Assembly: GCF_002752165.1 (NCBI RefSeq)
Contig: NZ_MOMB01000045.1
Coordinates: 1-64,000 of the forward strand
DNA length: 64,000 nucleotides
From: Erwinia sp. OLFS4
GTDB taxonomy: Bacteria > Pseudomonadota > Gammaproteobacteria > Enterobacterales > Enterobacteriaceae
Direction: 5' to 3'
Shown here: piece by piece, positions 8,741-19,253 of the stretch
Position numbering within the stretch: the stretch's first letter is position 1
Layout of the letters: each line of letters starts with the position of its first letter
Notes under the pieces: model-generated
Database searches by the model: none
Told to the model about the DNA's origin: nothing
The model's input: the letters and a program-made list of their open reading frames with translations, nothing else
Program-made: the position numbers and the translations under genes

Positions 8741-11700
8741 ATGACTAAGCGTTTACCGCTGATAGCAGCCCAGCCTGGTATCTGGATGGCGGAAAAACTA
8801 TCTGTGTTGCCGAACGCCTGGTGCGTGGCGCATTACGTGGAATTACAGGGGGACCTGCAGCGGGATGTATTCCGCCGGGCGGTTGTCGCCGGCCTCGGGC
8901 AGGCGGACACCCTGCGTATGCGTTTTTCTGTCGTTGATGGTGAGGTCTGGCAGTCGCTGGATGAGTCTGCCCATTTTGCACAGCCGGACTGGCATGATTT
9001 ACGTCATGAGGCCGATCCGCATGCTGCGGCAATGACGCTGATGGAAGCCGATATTGCCGCAGAACTGCGTATTGACGGGAGCAGGCCATTGGTGATGCAT
9101 CAGCTGTTGCAGCTGGATGATAACCGCTGGTACTGGTATCAGCGTTATCATCATCTGCTGGTAGATGGTTTTAGTTTCGCGGCAATAAGCCGTCAGATTG
9201 CTGCTATTTATCGTGCCTGGCTGCGTGAGGAAGCGACGCCAGCTTCGCCTTTTACCCCCTTTGAGCAGGTAGTCGAGGAATATCAGCGTTATCACCAGAG
9301 TGACGCCTGGCAGCGTGATAAAGGTTTCTGGGCGCAGCAGCGTCAACAATTACCCGCGCCGGCTTCCCTGTCAGCGGCCCCCTTGCCTGGCCGGCCATCA
9401 ACCAGTGCCGTCTGGCGGTTGAAGCTCGCGGCAGGAAAGGGATTGCAGCGCCTGGCGCACCAGTCACCCGGCTGTCAGCTGACCGATCTTGCCCTGGCGC
9501 TGACGGCGTTATGGCTCGGTCGTTTATGTGGTCGCACTGACTATGCGGCTGGTTTTATTTTTATGCGTCGTATGGGATCGGTGGCGTTAACCGCCAGCGG
9601 ACCGGTGCTTAATGTGCTACCACTGGCCATCAGGCTTGATGCGTCAGAAACGCTGCCACAGCTGGCTCTGCGGCTGGCTGCACAGCTGAAAACCATGCGT
9701 CGTCACCAGCGCTATGATGCTGAGCAGATTGTGCGTGATAGCGGTAAAGCCGGCACGGATGAGGCGTTATTTGGACCCGTATTTAATATTAAACTGTTTG
9801 AAAACCAGCTGGGAATAGAGGGCGTGCGCTCGGTAACCCACACTCTGGCGTCGGGTCCGGTAAACGATCTGGAGCTGGCGTTGTTTCCCCAGCCGTCCGG
9901 CGAACTGACGATAGAAGTGCTGGCCAATCGTCAGCGTTATGATTATCAGGTGCTGACAGGTCAGGTAGCACGCCTGACGGCGATGATTGAGCAGTTTGAT
10001 CAGCAGCCCGGATTGCGTTGTGGTGAGGTTGATCTGCTGTTGGCCGAAGAACATCAGCACCTGGCGCGAATTAATCAGACCGCCCGCCCACTAAAAGAAA
10101 CTACCCTGAGTGCGCTGGTGGCACGCCAGGCGGACAAAAGCCCCGACGCGCCGGCGCTGGCTGATGCGCACTGGCAGTTCACCTATCGGGAAATGCGTGA
10201 GCAGGTGGTGACGCTGGCTGAACGGTTGCGTCAGCGCGGGGTAAAGCCGGGTGACTGCGTGGCGGTGGCGTTGCCACGTTCGGTCTTTCTTACCCTGGCT
10301 TTGCATGCGGTGGTTGAAGCAGGCGCGGCCTGGCTACCGCTGGATACCGGTTACCCGGACGATCGCCTGCAGATGATGCTGGCGGATGCCCGGCCCTCGT
10401 TGCTGATCACCTCAGACGATCAGCTGCCCCGATTTACTGCGGTGAGCGGACTGGAAACCCTGTGCTACAGTGCGCCCCTGGCGATAGCCCACAGCGCACC
10501 GCTGGCGGTGTCACGGCCTCAGCACACTGCGTATATTATTTTTACCTCGGGTTCCACCGGGCGGCCGAAAGGCGTCATGGTAGGCCAGGCGGCTATTGTC
10601 AATCGCCTGTTGTGGATGCAGGACAGCTATCCTCTGACCGCGAAAGATGTTGTGGCGCAGAAAACGCCCTGCAGTTTTGATGTTTCTGTCTGGGAATTCT
10701 GGTGGCCATTTATTGCCGGGGCGCAGCTGGTGATGGCTGAGCCGGATGCCCATCGCGATCCGCTGGCGATGCAGGATTTCTTTCAGCGCTATGGTGTTAC
10801 CACCACCCATTTTGTTCCCTCAATGCTGGCGGCGTTTATTGCTACGTTGACGCCGGAAAACAGCCGCTGTTGCCGGACACTGAAGCAGGTATTTTGTAGC
10901 GGAGAAGCGCTGCCGGCAGCGTTGTGCCGCGAATGGCAGCAGCTGACCGGTGTGGCGCTGCATAACCTGTATGGTCCGACAGAGGCGGCCGTGGACGTAA
11001 GCTGGTATCCGGCTTATGGCGACGCCCTTGCGGCGGTAAGTGGCAACAGCGTGCCGATTGGTTATCCGGTCTGGAATACCGGTCTGCGTATTCTCGATGC
11101 CATGATGTGTCCGACGCCATTTGGTGTTGCCGGTGATCTTTATCTTACCGGTGTCCAGCTGGCACAGGGTTATCTGCACCGGCCGGATCTGACCGCCAGC
11201 CGTTTTGTTGCCGATCCTTTTGTTGCCGGAGAGCGCATGTATCGCACCGGCGATGTGGCGCGCTGGCTGGAAAATGGCGCGGTAGAGTATCTTGGCCGCA
11301 GTGATGACCAGTTGAAAATCCGCGGGCAGCGGATTGAACCTGGTGAAATTGATCGGGTGATGGCGACGCTGCCCGATGTGGCGCAGGCTGTGTCGCATGC
11401 CTGTGTGATTAATCAGGCGGCGGCCACCGGTGGTGATGCCCGTCAGCTGGTAGGTTACCTGGTGTCTGTGTCGGGAGCACCATTGCCGCTGGAGGCATTG
11501 CGTCATACGTTAAGTACCCTGTTGCCGGCACATATGGTGCCGGTAGTGTTGCTACAGCTTGCGGCGTTACCGCTTAGCGCAAATGGTAAACTGGATCGCA
11601 AAGCCTTGCCGTTACCGGTGCTGACTACAAAAACTGCCGGTACTGTCCCGCAGTCTGAAAATGAATTGCGGGTGGCCAGTGCTTTCAGCCAATTGCTCGG

Positions 11701-12646
11701 CTGTCAGGTAAAGGATACCGAAGCCGATTTCTTTGCGCTTGGCGGTCATTCACTCCTGGCAATGCGTCTGGCTGCATTACTGAGCCAATCCAGCGGGCGT
11801 CAGGTGACGCCAGGGCAGGTGATGGTGGCGCCAACGGTAGCCAGGCTGAGCGCACTGCTTGATTCTGCTCTGAGCGATGAACAGGCTGAACGGCTGGGAC
11901 ATGAATCTCTGTTGCCGCTGCGTGAAGGCCGCGGGCCGACGCTGTTTTGTTTTCACCCGGCTTCAGGTTTTGCCTGGCAGTTCAGCGTGCTGGCACGCTA
12001 CCTTGATGCGCACTGGTCGATTACCGGCATTCAGTCACCGCGGCCAGATGGGCCGATGCAAGATGCCGCGACGCTGGATGAGGTTTGCGATCGCCATCTG
12101 GAAACCCTGCTGGCTCAGCAACCACAGGGGCCGTATTATCTGCTGGGTTATTCGCTGGGTGGCACCCTGGCGCAGGGCATTGCCGCACGTCTGAGTGCCC
12201 GGGGTGAAGAGGTGGCTTTTCTTGGCTTACTGGATACCTGGCCACCGGAGTCACAGAACTGGGCGGATCGCGAGGCCAGAGGCGCAGACCCTGCGGTGCT
12301 GGCGGAAATCAATCGCGAGCGCGACGCGTTTCTGGCCGCTCAGCAACAGGGGCAGACTTCTGAGGCGTTGTTCAGCGCGATTGAAGCCAATTATGGCGAT
12401 GCTGTCCGCTTACTGACGACTGCCCGTAGCGCAATCTTTTCCGGTAAAGCCACGTTATTTGTGGCTGAGCGGACGTTGCCTGATGGCGTCGACCCGCGTC
12501 AGGTGTGGGCGCCCTGGGTCGGGCAGCTGGCGCTGTATCCTCAGGATTGCGCTCATGTCGATATTATTTCTCCGCAGGCGTTTGTCACTCTGGGACCGCT
12601 GTTACGTCAGCAGCTAGCCGAGGCGGCAAGCGAAATGGTGGAATAA
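8741..12646 (+). CDS. entF: Enterobactin synthase component F (serine NRPS)
   Basis: EntF activates L-serine, condenses it with dihydroxybenzoate carried by EntB, and cyclises three units into enterobactin. The domains run C-A-PCP-TE over 1301 residues. The condensation motif HHLLVDG is at 137-143, the adenylation core TSGSTGRPKG near 602, and the carrier motif GGHSL has its phosphopantetheine serine at about 1004. The thioesterase GYSLGG has its serine at about 1138 and the catalytic-type histidine CAHVD near 1272. I chose the ATG at 8741 because AGGAG lies 5 bases upstream; the GTG at 8735 overlaps that site. E. coli has fepE after entF; here fepC follows directly. Confidence 0.96.
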   Translation: MTKRLPLIAAQPGIWMAEKLSVLPNAWCVAHYVELQGDLQRDVFRRAVVAGLGQADTLRMRFSVVDGEVWQSLDESAHFAQPDWHDLRHEADPHAAAMTLMEADIAAELRIDGSRPLVMHQLLQLDDNRWYWYQRYHHLLVDGFSFAAISRQIAAIYRAWLREEATPASPFTPFEQVVEEYQRYHQSDAWQRDKGFWAQQRQQLPAPASLSAAPLPGRPSTSAVWRLKLAAGKGLQRLAHQSPGCQLTDLALALTALWLGRLCGRTDYAAGFIFMRRMGSVALTASGPVLNVLPLAIRLDASETLPQLALRLAAQLKTMRRHQRYDAEQIVRDSGKAGTDEALFGPVFNIKLFENQLGIEGVRSVTHTLASGPVNDLELALFPQPSGELTIEVLANRQRYDYQVLTGQVARLTAMIEQFDQQPGLRCGEVDLLLAEEHQHLARINQTARPLKETTLSALVARQADKSPDAPALADAHWQFTYREMREQVVTLAERLRQRGVKPGDCVAVALPRSVFLTLALHAVVEAGAAWLPLDTGYPDDRLQMMLADARPSLLITSDDQLPRFTAVSGLETLCYSAPLAIAHSAPLAVSRPQHTAYIIFTSGSTGRPKGVMVGQAAIVNRLLWMQDSYPLTAKDVVAQKTPCSFDVSVWEFWWPFIAGAQLVMAEPDAHRDPLAMQDFFQRYGVTTTHFVPSMLAAFIATLTPENSRCCRTLKQVFCSGEALPAALCREWQQLTGVALHNLYGPTEAAVDVSWYPAYGDALAAVSGNSVPIGYPVWNTGLRILDAMMCPTPFGVAGDLYLTGVQLAQGYLHRPDLTASRFVADPFVAGERMYRTGDVARWLENGAVEYLGRSDDQLKIRGQRIEPGEIDRVMATLPDVAQAVSHACVINQAAATGGDARQLVGYLVSVSGAPLPLEALRHTLSTLLPAHMVPVVLLQLAALPLSANGKLDRKALPLPVLTTKTAGTVPQSENELRVASAFSQLLGCQVKDTEADFFALGGHSLLAMRLAALLSQSSGRQVTPGQVMVAPTVARLSALLDSALSDEQAERLGHESLLPLREGRGPTLFCFHPASGFAWQFSVLARYLDAHWSITGIQSPRPDGPMQDAATLDEVCDRHLETLLAQQPQGPYYLLGYSLGGTLAQGIAARLSARGEEVAFLGLLDTWPPESQNWADREARGADPAVLAEINRERDAFLAAQQQGQTSEALFSAIEANYGDAVRLLTTARSAIFSGKATLFVAERTLPDGVDPRQVWAPWVGQLALYPQDCAHVDIISPQAFVTLGPLLRQQLAEAASEMVE

Positions 12647-12674
12647 ATCATCCAGCGCGGCTGATGTCAGCATG

Positions 12675-12715
12675 TGTCCAGCAGGTAAGCCGCAGCGTCG
12701 CCTGCTTGCTGGACA
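12675..12715. terminator. Hairpin between convergent entF and fepC
   Basis: tgtccagca at 12675-12683 pairs perfectly with tgctggaca at 12707-12715. It lies in the 75-base gap between the convergent entF and fepC genes, the expected place for a bidirectional terminator. No long T tract flanks it. Confidence 0.5.
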
Positions 12716-12721
12716 GCGCCG

Positions 12722-13531
12722 TTATCCGGCAGGTGGCAGACGTCGTCCCAGCGGCACCACCAGCGGGGTATGGCTGATCGGATCGTCAATAATCATGCAG
12801 CGTAATCCGTAGACTGCTTCAATCAGTTCTGCGGTGACAATATCTGCCGGAGCGCCCTGGGCGAGGATCTGTCCGTCACGTAAAGCAATCAGATAGGTGG
12901 CATAACGGCAGGCATGATTCAGATCGTGTAATACCGCAGCCAGCGTATAGCCCTGCTCACGGTTTAGCTCACTGAGCAGCTCAAGCAGGTCAATTTGATG
13001 ACTGATATCCAGCCAGGTCGTGGGTTCGTCGAGCAGCATAATATCTGTTTGCTGAGCCAGTACCATGGCAATCCAGGCGCGCTGACGCTGGCCGCCGGAC
13101 AGAGTATCCATATTTTGCTGTGCCAGCCCGGTAATGGCAGTTGCCTGCATTGCCCGGATCACCGCCTGTTCGTCTTCAGGCTGCCAGCGGCTAAACAGCG
13201 GCTGATGGGGATAACGTCCACGTGCTACCAGCTCGCGCACGCTAATATCTTCCGGAGTGGTGGCGTTTTGCGCCAGCAAACCAACGCGGCGGGCGACCTC
13301 TTTGCTGGCATAATGCTGAATCAGCTGCCCATCAAGATAAACATGGCCCTGACGGGGCGTCATTAAACGGCTTAGTGTGCGTAATAATGTGGATTTTCCG
13401 CAGCCATTGGGACCAATAATTGCCGTAAAATGACCGTCCGGAATAGTCAGTGTCAGATTTTCCACAATACACTGTTTACCGTAGGCCAGCGTCAGGTTTT
13501 CGCCACGCAGGCGGCTTGTGATTTCGCTCAT
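12722..13531 (-). CDS. fepC: Ferric enterobactin ABC transporter ATPase FepC
   Basis: FepC powers transport of ferric enterobactin across the inner membrane through FepD-FepG. The 269-residue protein has Walker A GPNGCGKST, signature LSGGQRQRAW, Walker B MLLDEPTTWLD and H-loop histidine VLHDLNH. It overlaps fepG by 4 bases and ends the fepDGC operon, convergent with entF. Confidence 0.95.
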   Translation of the reverse strand: MSEITSRLRGENLTLAYGKQCIVENLTLTIPDGHFTAIIGPNGCGKSTLLRTLSRLMTPRQGHVYLDGQLIQHYASKEVARRVGLLAQNATTPEDISVRELVARGRYPHQPLFSRWQPEDEQAVIRAMQATAITGLAQQNMDTLSGGQRQRAWIAMVLAQQTDIMLLDEPTTWLDISHQIDLLELLSELNREQGYTLAAVLHDLNHACRYATYLIALRDGQILAQGAPADIVTAELIEAVYGLRCMIIDDPISHTPLVVPLGRRLPPAG

Positions 13532-14520
13532 GGTTTACGGGACTCCTGAATTAACAGTGCGATAAGATAAATCCCTCCGATACAGACGGTCACAACCCCG
13601 ACAGGTAACTGATAGGGAAGGAACAGTCGCTGGGCGCAAAAATCCGCCAGCAGCAGTAACAGCGCGCTGCACAGTGCGGACTGTAACAACAGCCCGCGTG
13701 CGCTCCCGCTGAGGCGCCTGGCAATATGTGGTGCGACCAGTGCAATAAATGAGATGGGGCCGGCCAGCGCAGTGGCGGCTGCCGTCAGCGTCACCGCTAC
13801 CAGCAGTAACAACAATCGCGAACGCTCAACCCGTACACCCAGCGCACAGGCGCTGTCATCGCCCATTTCCAGCATGCGCATACGTCGCACCAGTAGCCCG
13901 GCGCACAGCAGCATCAGCACAATTAATGGCGCGCCCGGCGAGGTTTTCGCCCAGGTCAGCCCGTTTAGCGAACCGGCATTCCACAAGCCTGCTGACAATG
14001 CGGTTTCCAGCGTGGCGCGTAATAACAGCCAGGTATTGAATGCGATCAGCATTGCACGTACGCCAATACCAATAATAATCAGCCGGAAAGTTTCAATACC
14101 GTTGCGCCAGGCTAGCAGCCAGACCAGCAGCGATGTGATAATTCCCCCCGCCATGGCTGCCAGCGTAATAGCTGCCAGGTTCTGGCCGAACATGACCATA
14201 GCGACCAGTACGCCACTCCAGGCACCGGTATTAAAGCCCATAACATCGGGGCTGCCGAGTGGATTACGCATTAACGACTGGAAAATAGCGCCGCTGACGC
14301 CTAGCGCCGCGCCGATTAGCAAAGCCATTAGCACGCGCGGCAGACGCCATTCGTTGACCACCACTCTTATCCCTTTCGGCCCGTTTCCCAGCAGACTCTG
14401 AATAACCTGATTAAATTCCAGCGGTACGCTGCCGCTGCACAGGCTCCACAGGCCGAGCAGTAAGCAGGCGCTAAGTAACAGTACGCTACTGATAATGAGC
14501 CGGCGTGGCATGCTGGTCAT
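13528..14520 (-). CDS. fepG: Ferric enterobactin ABC transporter permease FepG
   Basis: This 330-residue FecCD/BtuC-type permease matches E. coli FepG in length. It has about nine to ten hydrophobic segments, SLMRNPLGSPDVMGFNTGA near the N-terminal third, and the late GPISFIALVAPHIARRL motif that contacts the ATPase. It forms a heterodimer with FepD and overlaps fepD by one base and fepC by four. Confidence 0.94.
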   Translation of the reverse strand: MTSMPRRLIISSVLLLSACLLLGLWSLCSGSVPLEFNQVIQSLLGNGPKGIRVVVNEWRLPRVLMALLIGAALGVSGAIFQSLMRNPLGSPDVMGFNTGAWSGVLVAMVMFGQNLAAITLAAMAGGIITSLLVWLLAWRNGIETFRLIIIGIGVRAMLIAFNTWLLLRATLETALSAGLWNAGSLNGLTWAKTSPGAPLIVLMLLCAGLLVRRMRMLEMGDDSACALGVRVERSRLLLLLVAVTLTAAATALAGPISFIALVAPHIARRLSGSARGLLLQSALCSALLLLLADFCAQRLFLPYQLPVGVVTVCIGGIYLIALLIQESRKP

Positions 14521-15524
14521 CAGCGTGTTCCCCGCGATGGCCGGCGGACCAGCCAGATTAGCACCGGTGCGCCGATAAAGGCACTGACCACGGATACGCG
14601 CAGTTCACCGGGGACCAACAGACGACCGAGAATATCCGCAAGCAATAGCAGGGTAGGGGTGGCAATCAGGGTGACCGGCAACAGCCAGCGGTGATCGCCC
14701 CCCACCAGCCAGCGGGCTATATGCGGCATCATGAGTCCGATAAAGGCAATAGGACCGACCAGCGCAGTGGCGCTGCCAGATAACACGCTGATTATCAGTA
14801 ACCCGGCAAGCTGTGTTTGTACCACCCGGTTACCGAGTGCGGTAGCGGTAGCGCTGCCGAGGCTAAGACTGTTAAGCGCCCGGCTAAGTACCAGCGCTAG
14901 CAGTGCGGCAAGTGCCACCGGGGGAGCAACTATTTTCAGCGTGTGCAGGGTGCGAATATCCAGCGAGCCGGCCTGCCAGAATCGCAGCTGATCGTAAACA
15001 TCCGGGTTCAGCAGGGCGATACCGCTGGAGAGTCCTTCAAGCACGGCACTGAATGCCACCCCAGCCAGCGTCAGACGCACCGGGCTGAGCTGGCCACCGC
15101 CCTGACTACCGGTAAACGCCACCAGCAGGGAAGCTGCGAGGGCGCCAAAAAACGCCACCAGCAGCAGCGCCTGAGGGGAAGAGAAACCCAGCAGCGCAGC
15201 ACTCAGCACAATGGCAAAGCTGGCGCCGGCATTCACGCCCAGAATGCCGGGATCGGCCAGCGGATTGCGGGTCAGCGTCTGCATCAGTGCGCCGGACAGG
15301 CCCAGTGCGCCGCCTGCCAGTAGTCCCGCCAGCGTGCGCGGCAGTCTTGCGTCGAGCACGATAATGCAGTCGCTGCTCTGGCAGGCACCGGTCAGCGCGT
15401 CAGCCACCATGGAAAAGGGTAAAGAGCGGGCACCGACCGCCAGGCTGAGTACAGCAGTCAACAGCAGCAGCGTCATTAACGCAGGCAGGATCACGAGGCG
15501 TCTCACGCCGGTGGAAAACAACAT
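14520..15524 (-). CDS. fepD: Ferric enterobactin ABC transporter permease FepD
   Basis: This 334-residue FecCD-family permease is the partner of FepG. It contains [20 protein letters not shown] and [19 protein letters not shown], both diagnostic of the family. It is the first gene of fepD-fepG-fepC and is transcribed away from entS across a Fur box. Confidence 0.94.
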   Translation of the reverse strand: MLFSTGVRRLVILPALMTLLLLTAVLSLAVGARSLPFSMVADALTGACQSSDCIIVLDARLPRTLAGLLAGGALGLSGALMQTLTRNPLADPGILGVNAGASFAIVLSAALLGFSSPQALLLVAFFGALAASLLVAFTGSQGGGQLSPVRLTLAGVAFSAVLEGLSSGIALLNPDVYDQLRFWQAGSLDIRTLHTLKIVAPPVALAALLALVLSRALNSLSLGSATATALGNRVVQTQLAGLLIISVLSGSATALVGPIAFIGLMMPHIARWLVGGDHRWLLPVTLIATPTLLLLADILGRLLVPGELRVSVVSAFIGAPVLIWLVRRPSRGTR

Positions 15525-15548
15525 AACAGCTTTCGTGTCATTAATAAT

Positions 15549-15567
15549 GATAATAATTATCGTTATC
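15549..15567. promoter_or_regulatory. Fur box between fepD and entS
   Basis: GATAATAATTATCGTTATC matches the 19-bp Fur consensus GATAATGATAATCATTATC at 16 positions. It lies 25 bases upstream of the fepD start and 69 upstream of entS, so it can control both divergent genes. Confidence 0.85.
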
Positions 15568-15635
15568 TATCTTGTTTGGGTATGTTAGCATGCGTGCAGA
15601 CGAAACAATATGAAAATAGTATCAGGGCGCTGTAC

Positions 15636-16865
15636 ATGAATCGACAATCCTGGCTGCTGAATATCAGTCTGCTGAAAACCCATCCGGCCTTTCGCGCAGT
15701 GTTCATTGCGCGCTTTATTTCCATTTTATCATTGGGATTATTGGGGGTGGCGCTGCCGGTTCAGCTGCAAACCATTACTCACTCTACCTGGCTGGTTGGC
15801 CTGGCGGTGACGCTAACCGGTGGCAGCATGTTTATTGGCATGATGTGCGGGGGGGTACTGGCCGATCGTTATGAACGTAAGAAACTGATTTTACTGGCAC
15901 GAGCTACCTGTGGCCTGGGGTTTGTTGGCTTGTGGATAAATGCTCAGCTGCCGCAACCTTCGCTGGTTGCAATTTATTTACTGGGAATCTGGGACGGTTT
16001 TTTTGCCTCGATCGGTGTCACGGCGCTGCTGGCCGCAACCCCGGCACTGGTTGGCCGGGAAAATCTGATGCAGGCCGGTGCTATCACCATGCTGACCGTA
16101 CGCTTAGGCTCGGTGATTTCACCAATGATAGGCGGATTATTGCTGGCGGCTTGTGGACTGAGCTGGAACTATGCGCTGGCCGCGGCCGGCACCTTTGTCA
16201 CGACTTTAACATTGCTGCGTTTGCCGGCAATTCCGCCGCCGCTGCAGTCACGTCATCATCCGCTGAAATCCCTGTGCGAAGGAATAGGCTTTTTGTTAAA
16301 CAGTCCGCTGGTGGGGGGGATAGCATTACTGGGCGCGCTGCTGACCATGGCGAGCGCCGTGCGGGTGCTCTATCCGGCACTGGCTATTCACTGGCGCATG
16401 TCCAGCGCACAGATTGGTTTGCTGTACGCCGCTATCCCGCTGGGAGCAGCCGCAGGGGCGCTGACCAGCGGCCGGCTGACACAAACACCTCGTCCGGGAA
16501 AAATAATGTTGTTAACGACCATAGGTTCTTTTCTCGCTATCGCGCTGTTTAGCCTGATGCCTTACTGGACGCTGGCAGTGCCGCTGCTGGTGGTCTCCGG
16601 TTGGTTCAGTGCTATCAGCGCATTGTTGCAATACACGCTTATCCAGACGCAAACGCCGGAAGCCATGCTCGGACGGATTAACGGTTTGTGGACCGCACAA
16701 AATGTCATCGGTGATGCGGTTGGTGCGGCACTGATTGGTGGGCTGGGAACGATGCTGACGCCGGCAGACTCAGCCAGTGTCAGCGGCTGGGTGCTGGTAT
16801 TCTGCGGGATTGCTTTGCTGCTGGTATTAAAGACCTTACGCCGTTTTTACCAGGCGTTGCAGTAA
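15636..16865 (+). CDS. entS: Enterobactin exporter EntS (MFS)
   Basis: EntS is a 12-helix major facilitator that exports newly made enterobactin across the inner membrane. The 409-residue protein begins [20 protein letters not shown], which aligns with the E. coli N-terminus. It carries the MFS loop motif [12 protein letters not shown] and the conserved [20 protein letters not shown]. Longer in-frame starts (from 15576) lack homology, so I take 15636. It is divergent from fepD and convergent with fepB. Confidence 0.94.
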   Translation: MNRQSWLLNISLLKTHPAFRAVFIARFISILSLGLLGVALPVQLQTITHSTWLVGLAVTLTGGSMFIGMMCGGVLADRYERKKLILLARATCGLGFVGLWINAQLPQPSLVAIYLLGIWDGFFASIGVTALLAATPALVGRENLMQAGAITMLTVRLGSVISPMIGGLLLAACGLSWNYALAAAGTFVTTLTLLRLPAIPPPLQSRHHPLKSLCEGIGFLLNSPLVGGIALLGALLTMASAVRVLYPALAIHWRMSSAQIGLLYAAIPLGAAAGALTSGRLTQTPRPGKIMLLTTIGSFLAIALFSLMPYWTLAVPLLVVSGWFSAISALLQYTLIQTQTPEAMLGRINGLWTAQNVIGDAVGAALIGGLGTMLTPADSASVSGWVLVFCGIALLLVLKTLRRFYQALQ

Positions 16866-16869
16866 CGTT

Positions 16870-16899
16870 ACCCACAGGCCGGCAGTCCGGCCTGTGGGT
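16870..16899. terminator. Bidirectional terminator between entS and fepB
   Basis: A perfect 13-bp stem (16870-16882 with 16887-16899, acccacaggccgg/ccggcctgtgggt) with a 4-base loop lies between the convergent stop codons. No long T run is present on either side, but position and strength fit a shared terminator. Confidence 0.7.
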
Positions 16900-16904
16900 G
16901 CAGG

Positions 16905-17873
16905 TCAGTGGCGGGTGGCTAGCAGGGTGTTGACGCGTTCGAGTATCAACATGGCGCTGTAGTAATCGAGGCGAAAGGTTTCGCTTCCCAGTGCATAGAT
17001 ATGCTTTTGTTTAACTGCAGGGAGGTCTGCAAGCAGCGGATTGGCGTATATCGCTTCTGCGTCTTTGTTATCACCGGCAAACAAAAACAGTGAACGCCCG
17101 TTCAGGCCAGCTGCGAGGTTTTCTCCGCCTAACTGAATGATATCGCTGCGTTTCCCCTGACTATGGCCGCCATGCAGGCTGGCGGGTAAGGTGGCAAGCG
17201 TCATACCGAGTTGTTGCAGCAGCTTCCCCTGAGCTGACTGCGGTGTCCAGAGATTGGCGCTGTGTGCGGCGGCGGTATAGACCAGCGCACTTACCGGCTG
17301 CGGCGGTAGCGTAATGTGCTGTTTTACCTCAGACAGGCGTTGATTAAAGCGGGCGATGCGCGCTGCTGCCTGCTTTTCCTGACCGGTTATCGTCCCGAGC
17401 CGGGTGAGCAGTGCCTGCCAGCTTTCATCGCCGTAATTAACAATAATCGTTGGCGCTATTTGTGACAGCTGGTCGTAGAGCGCAAGCGCAGAATCACCGC
17501 CGGTGGCGCTGACGAGGATCAGATCGGGCATCTGCGCGGCTACCGCTTCGGCGCTGGGCTCACCAATATACAAACGCGTGAGTTTACGCGCTTTGGCTAC
17601 CTTGCCCCACTGACGCAGAAATCCCTGATCATCGGCAACGCGGTTATTGGGGGTGGTAGCGCCGCTGGCGATCACCGGTGCGTCGATAGCCAGTAACGAA
17701 CCGGTCAGAGTGACACTGGTAGAAACAATACGTTTCGGCGGCTGTTGCAGCGTGTGGATGCCACGGCTATCGGTGATTTGTCGCGGCCAGCCGGCAGCCA
17801 GCGCGCTGTTCATCGCCGCAAGGAACAGGAGCACCATCAGCAAAGTTTTACGCCATACAGAAGATAAATTCAC
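16905..17873 (-). CDS. fepB: Ferric enterobactin periplasmic binding protein FepB
   Basis: FepB captures ferric enterobactin released by FepA and delivers it to FepDG. The 322-residue protein has a signal peptide ending ALA (about residue 26), then [10 protein letters not shown] as in E. coli FepB, and a class III (TroA/BtuF-like) binding fold with [15 protein letters not shown] and [11 protein letters not shown] segments. It is divergent from entC across a Fur box. Confidence 0.95.
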   Translation of the reverse strand: MNLSSVWRKTLLMVLLFLAAMNSALAAGWPRQITDSRGIHTLQQPPKRIVSTSVTLTGSLLAIDAPVIASGATTPNNRVADDQGFLRQWGKVAKARKLTRLYIGEPSAEAVAAQMPDLILVSATGGDSALALYDQLSQIAPTIIVNYGDESWQALLTRLGTITGQEKQAAARIARFNQRLSEVKQHITLPPQPVSALVYTAAAHSANLWTPQSAQGKLLQQLGMTLATLPASLHGGHSQGKRSDIIQLGGENLAAGLNGRSLFLFAGDNKDAEAIYANPLLADLPAVKQKHIYALGSETFRLDYYSAMLILERVNTLLATRH

Positions 17874-18011
17874 GGATTAACGTCCTTAGTTATACCTGTA
17901 AAAACAAAATGTTGTGATTTTTTACTGTCAGTGAGACAGGCGGAAATTGCTCTGTAAGCAGACAGAAGGTTGACATACAGAACGTTTAAATTTAGGTTAC
18001 CAAACCAAAAT

Positions 18012-18030
18012 AATAATGATAAGCATTATT
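18012..18030. promoter_or_regulatory. Fur box upstream of entC (fepB-entC region)
   Basis: AATAATGATAAGCATTATT matches the Fur consensus at 16 of 19 positions. A further similar stretch (accgttatcattttt) follows at about 18033. The site is 30 bases upstream of the entC start and should repress entCEBAH, and fepB in the other direction, when iron is plentiful. Confidence 0.85.
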
Positions 18031-18060
18031 AATACCGTTATCATTTTTTGCAGGGGAACC

Positions 18061-19236
18061 ATGGAAACGTCAAATAATGACATCAACACCGGATGCTCAG
18101 CCGCGCTGTCACCCGATAGCTTTTTCTTTATGTCGCCCTATCGCTGTTTTACCACATCTGGCTGTTTCCAGCGTTTTTCATCGTCAGCCGTTGATGGCAG
18201 TGATATGCATGGCGTTTTTCAGCAGCGGCTGAATGACGCTTTCTTACAAGCCAGAGCAGCCGGTATTGCTGAACCACGTGTGGTTGGCGCCATTCCTTTT
18301 GATACCCGTCAGCCTTCGGCATTGTTTATCCCGGAAAGCTGTACACCTTTTGCCCGGCATGACGTGCAGCAGGCGGCCAGCCATGCGCCCGCGTCGCTGG
18401 CGTTAAATATTATCGAACGTAAGGAAATCCCCGCGCAGCAGCGTTTTGAATCGATGGTTGCCAGTGCGGCCGGTCTGACCGCGACGCCACAGGTTGATAA
18501 AGTCGTGTTATCGCGCCTGATTGACATTACTACCGACCAGGCACCCGATAGCCGGCAACTTCTGTCGCGGCTAATCGCCCAGAATCCGGGAAGCTTCAAT
18601 TTCCACGTTCCTTTGCCGGACGGCGGGGTGTTGCTGGGAGCCAGCCCGGAGCTGCTATTACGTAAACAGGGGCATCGCTTCAGTTCGCTGCCGCTGGCGG
18701 GTTCGGCGCGCCGCCAGCGTGATGCTGCTCAGGACCAGCAGGCCGGCGATAGCCTGATGGCCTCGCAAAAAGATCGTCATGAACATCAGCTGGTGATTCA
18801 GGCGATGCGCCGGCTACTGGTTCCCTGTAGCGCGCAGCTGCATGTTCCGGATTCCCCACAGCTGATTACCACCCCAACCTTGTGGCATCTGGCCACGCTG
18901 ATTGAGGGCACTACCCGTGCCGGACATAATGCGCTGGCGCTGGCGTGTCTGCTACACCCCACGCCGGCATTGAGTGGTTTTCCGCATAAAATGGCAAAAC
19001 AACTAATTGAAAAACTTGAACCTTTTGACAGGCAACTGTTCGGCGGGATCGTCGGCTGGTGCGATGACCAGGGTAACGGTGAATGGGTGGTCACTATTCG
19101 CTGCGCCCGGTTGCAACAAAATCAGGTTCGCCTGTTCGCCGGTGCTGGCATTGTGCCCGCGTCTTCTCCGCAATCTGAGTGGCGTGAGACCGGGGTAAAA
19201 CTGGCGACCATGCTTAACGTATTTGGTTTGCATTAA
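18061..19236 (+). CDS. entC: Isochorismate synthase EntC
   Basis: EntC converts chorismate to isochorismate, the first committed step to 2,3-dihydroxybenzoate. The 391-residue protein (same length as E. coli EntC) shows the chorismate-binding enzyme signatures [23 protein letters not shown] and [14 protein letters not shown]. The start at 18061 is preceded by AGGGGA with suitable spacing; the upstream in-frame ATG lies inside the Fur region. It begins entC-entE-entB-entA-entH. Confidence 0.95.
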   Translation: METSNNDINTGCSAALSPDSFFFMSPYRCFTTSGCFQRFSSSAVDGSDMHGVFQQRLNDAFLQARAAGIAEPRVVGAIPFDTRQPSALFIPESCTPFARHDVQQAASHAPASLALNIIERKEIPAQQRFESMVASAAGLTATPQVDKVVLSRLIDITTDQAPDSRQLLSRLIAQNPGSFNFHVPLPDGGVLLGASPELLLRKQGHRFSSLPLAGSARRQRDAAQDQQAGDSLMASQKDRHEHQLVIQAMRRLLVPCSAQLHVPDSPQLITTPTLWHLATLIEGTTRAGHNALALACLLHPTPALSGFPHKMAKQLIEKLEPFDRQLFGGIVGWCDDQGNGEWVVTIRCARLQQNQVRLFAGAGIVPASSPQSEWRETGVKLATMLNVFGLH

Positions 19237-19253
19237 TCAACGAAAGGCACAAT

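Noticed and set aside
10820..11506. 228-codon ORF antisense to entF
   Set aside because: It lies wholly inside the adenylation domain of entF, has no ribosome-binding site or family resemblance, and is a by-product of GC-biased codon use.
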